Source of the DNA: Phascolarctos cinereus
Lineage: Eukaryota; Chordata; Mammalia; Diprotodontia; Phascolarctidae
Reading direction: 5' to 3'
Length of the DNA stretch: 64,000 nucleotides
Assembly (NCBI RefSeq): GCF_002099425.1
Contig: NW_018344009.1
Coordinates: 1 to 64,000, forward strand
Made by a program: the position numbers and the translations under genes
Part shown: positions 35,601-38,600 of the stretch, one piece after another
Layout: the number at the start of each line of letters is the position of its first letter
Position numbering within the stretch: position 1 is the stretch's first letter
The notes under the pieces: generated by a model
Seen by the model: only the letters and a program-made list of their open reading frames with translations
Told to the model about the DNA's origin: nothing
The model's database searches: none

Positions 35601-38600
35601 GTTTCAGCTCCTTCATGAGAACTCCAAACAGAACGGCACCGCCAGCGTCGGAGCCAACCCTGCCGGCGGTACTGGACGGGCCCGGGACTGGATGGGATGG
35701 GGGCTGGAGGAGAAGGGGAGGAAACCCTGGGAGCTTCGAGCAGGGATGGGGCCAGAGGTGTCACCTCCGCTTTCTCCTGCTGCCTTGGGGCGCTCCCATT
35801 TCAAGCCCCCAGGGAAGAACCCAAATCCAGGAATGAGAGGAAGGAGCTTCTAACTATGGCTGGAGGGAGGCAGCCTAACCGTGGGGAGAATTGTTCAGTG
35901 AAACAGGTGACCAAGGACAGTACAACATTTTCTTCAGAGGTTGCTGAATTTAGTTAGAAAAAGCTGAGCTTGACTCCTGCTCGGATATTGACCCGTTGTA
36001 CTGCCCTGGACAAGTCACTTCACCCCTCTGACCCTCAGTTTGCTCATCTGTAAAATGAGCTGGAGAAGGAAGTAGTAAACCACTCCAGTATCTCTGCCAA
36101 GAAAACCCCAAATGGGGTCAGAAAGAGTCAGACAGGACTGAACAACAACAACATATAAATACTAGATATTATTATTATTTTAAACTTCTCTGTCCCTTAG
36201 TTTCCTCATCTGTAAAATGGGATAATAGCTGCATTTATCTCCCAGAAGAGCAGGAGAGTTAATAGGTGCAAAAAGTGCTTTGCAAACCTGAAACATAAGC
36301 AGTTGTTTGGATTTCTTGAGGAACAAGAGGGACATGTGGGTTTTGTATAGTTTAGGAGGAGTGTTCTGGAGGTGGGTAGATAGATGGATGAAGTAAGCCT
36401 CTTGGAGCCCACTAGGGTTCTCAGACTTTGTGTTTAAGCTGTGCCCAGTAGAGGTAAATGGGAGAGGGTGGGAGACTGGAGGGGGATGTGGAGGGTGTGT
36501 GGAGGGGTGTGAGTGGGGATAGGGTCAGCAGGTGGCTTGAGGGGCCAGTCCCGGCATCCCGTTTCTCCCCAGGGCTGGACAAAAGCCTGGGGGCCAGCTG
36601 TAAGGACTCCATCGGTTGGATGTTTTCCAAACTGGACACGAGCAATGACCTGTTCCTGGACCAGTCCGAGCTCGCGGCCATCAATCTGGACAAGTATGAG
36701 ATCTGCATCCGTCCCTTCTTCAACTCCTGTGACACCTACAAAGACGGCCGCGTCTCCACCGCTGAGTGGTGTTTCTGCTTCTGGAGAGAGAGTGCGTGGG
36801 CCCTTGGGGAGAGGGGGGCAGGGAAAGGGGCCATCGGAAGTCAGGGGGTCTTGGAAACTTGGGGGGGCCAGTCCACTTGGTCACTTACCCAAGCCACCTT
36901 GCAAATGTAAAGACCAAACATTTGCCAACCTGGTCAGTTCTTAGATGATCTTTCTCCTTTTCAGACATTCCCAGGGGGCCAGATAAATGAAACCAGGGCT
37001 CTTTCCTGATTATCTGGCATACATTGCTTGCAAGACAGCTAGGGGGCATAGCAGAGTGCTGGGCCTGGAGTCAGGAAGACCTGAGTTCAAATGTGGCCTC
37101 AGACGCTTACTAGCTGTGTGACTCTGGACTAGTCACTGAACCCTGTTTGCCTCAGTTTCCTCAGTGGTAAAATGAGGATAGTAACAGCACTTACCTTTAC
37201 CTGATCCTTTTGTGAGTGTCAAATGAGAAAATATTTGTTAAAACACTTAACTCAATGCCTGGCTCCTTGTAAATGCTATATAAATGTTTGCTAATATTAT
37301 TATCCCTAGAAGCAGATTACTGATTATTACTTAGCTTCATCACCAGTCATAACAGCATCCCACTTTTTATAGGGTGTTCTTCGCTTCACCATGTCTTCGG
37401 GGCAGCTTCCATGCCTTACAATGCCGAAGCACATGGTAGGTGCTTAAAATAGTTGGTTGATTGATGGATTGATACGTTCTGTGTCCTCTTCAGAACCCCC
37501 CTGCCTGGCTGAACTGGAGAGGATTCAGATCCAGGAGGCAGCTAAAAAGAAACCCGGTGAGTACCTGGTAGCAAGGAGACTTCTCAGAAGGAAATTGTGA
37601 GCGCCAAGTGGACCAGAGACTATGGTCATGCAGGGCGAGCTTTCATCTGGGGTGGCCGGAGGAAAGAAACCTCACCTTGTTTTTCTTCTGTGGGAGGAAA
37701 TGTAGCCCCACCCAATTAAGGAGTATTGAACACATGCCGGGTGTCTGACTCTGGTTAAGATGCTCTGGGGGTAAATAGAAAATGTCGGAGATGTGGTCAA
37801 TCCCTGCCTTCAATGAGTTTTTAATCAAATTGAGATGACTCCTACGTATAAATGAATTAAATGCTGCTAAGGGCAGTAGGGGGCAGCTGGGTGGTGCCAT
37901 AGTGTTGGGTCTGAAGTCAGAAAGACCTGAATTCAAATTTAGCCTCAGACACGTACCAGCTGTGTGACCCTGGGCAAGTCACTGAACCCTGTTTGCTTCA
38001 GTTTCCTCATCTGTAAAATAAGCTGGAGAAGGAAATGGCCAACCAGTCTAGTATCTCTGCCAAGAAGACCCCAAATAGAGGTCCTAGAGAGTTGGACAGG
38101 ACTGAAATGACCCATCAACAATGAGAACAAATGCAGGAGGAGCTCAGTGTGGAATGGAGGGATTGGAGTTGATTTGACAGAAGACTGAGCCAAGCTCTAA
38201 AGAATGAGTGGGATTTGAATAGGGAAAGGGAATGAATGTTTCTTAAGTGCCTACCATGTACCAGGAACTGTGCTAAGCACTTTAAAAATATTATTTCATT
38301 TGATCCTTACAGCAGTTCTATGAGGTCATGATCCCCATTTTATAGAGGCAGACAGGTTAAATGACTTGCCCAGGATCACACAGCTAGTAAGTATCTGAGG
38401 CTGCATTTGAACTCAGGTCTTCCTGACTACAGGCCCAGCGCTCTATCCACTGTGCCCCTTAGCTGCCATAGACAGTCAGGAGGGGAACACTGGAGAGCAG
38501 GAAGGACGTTCTAGGCAAGAGGAACAGTGGCAAAGGTAGAAGTGGATCAGAACCAGCAGGGGATGGTCAGATGACTGGCCTGAGTAGGAGCTTCAGATTG

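Noticed and set aside
36458-36948. Alternative frames across SPOCK2 exon 8
   Set aside because: Only the frame coding CKDSIGWMF and the EF-hands is real; the others are shadows or intron read-through.
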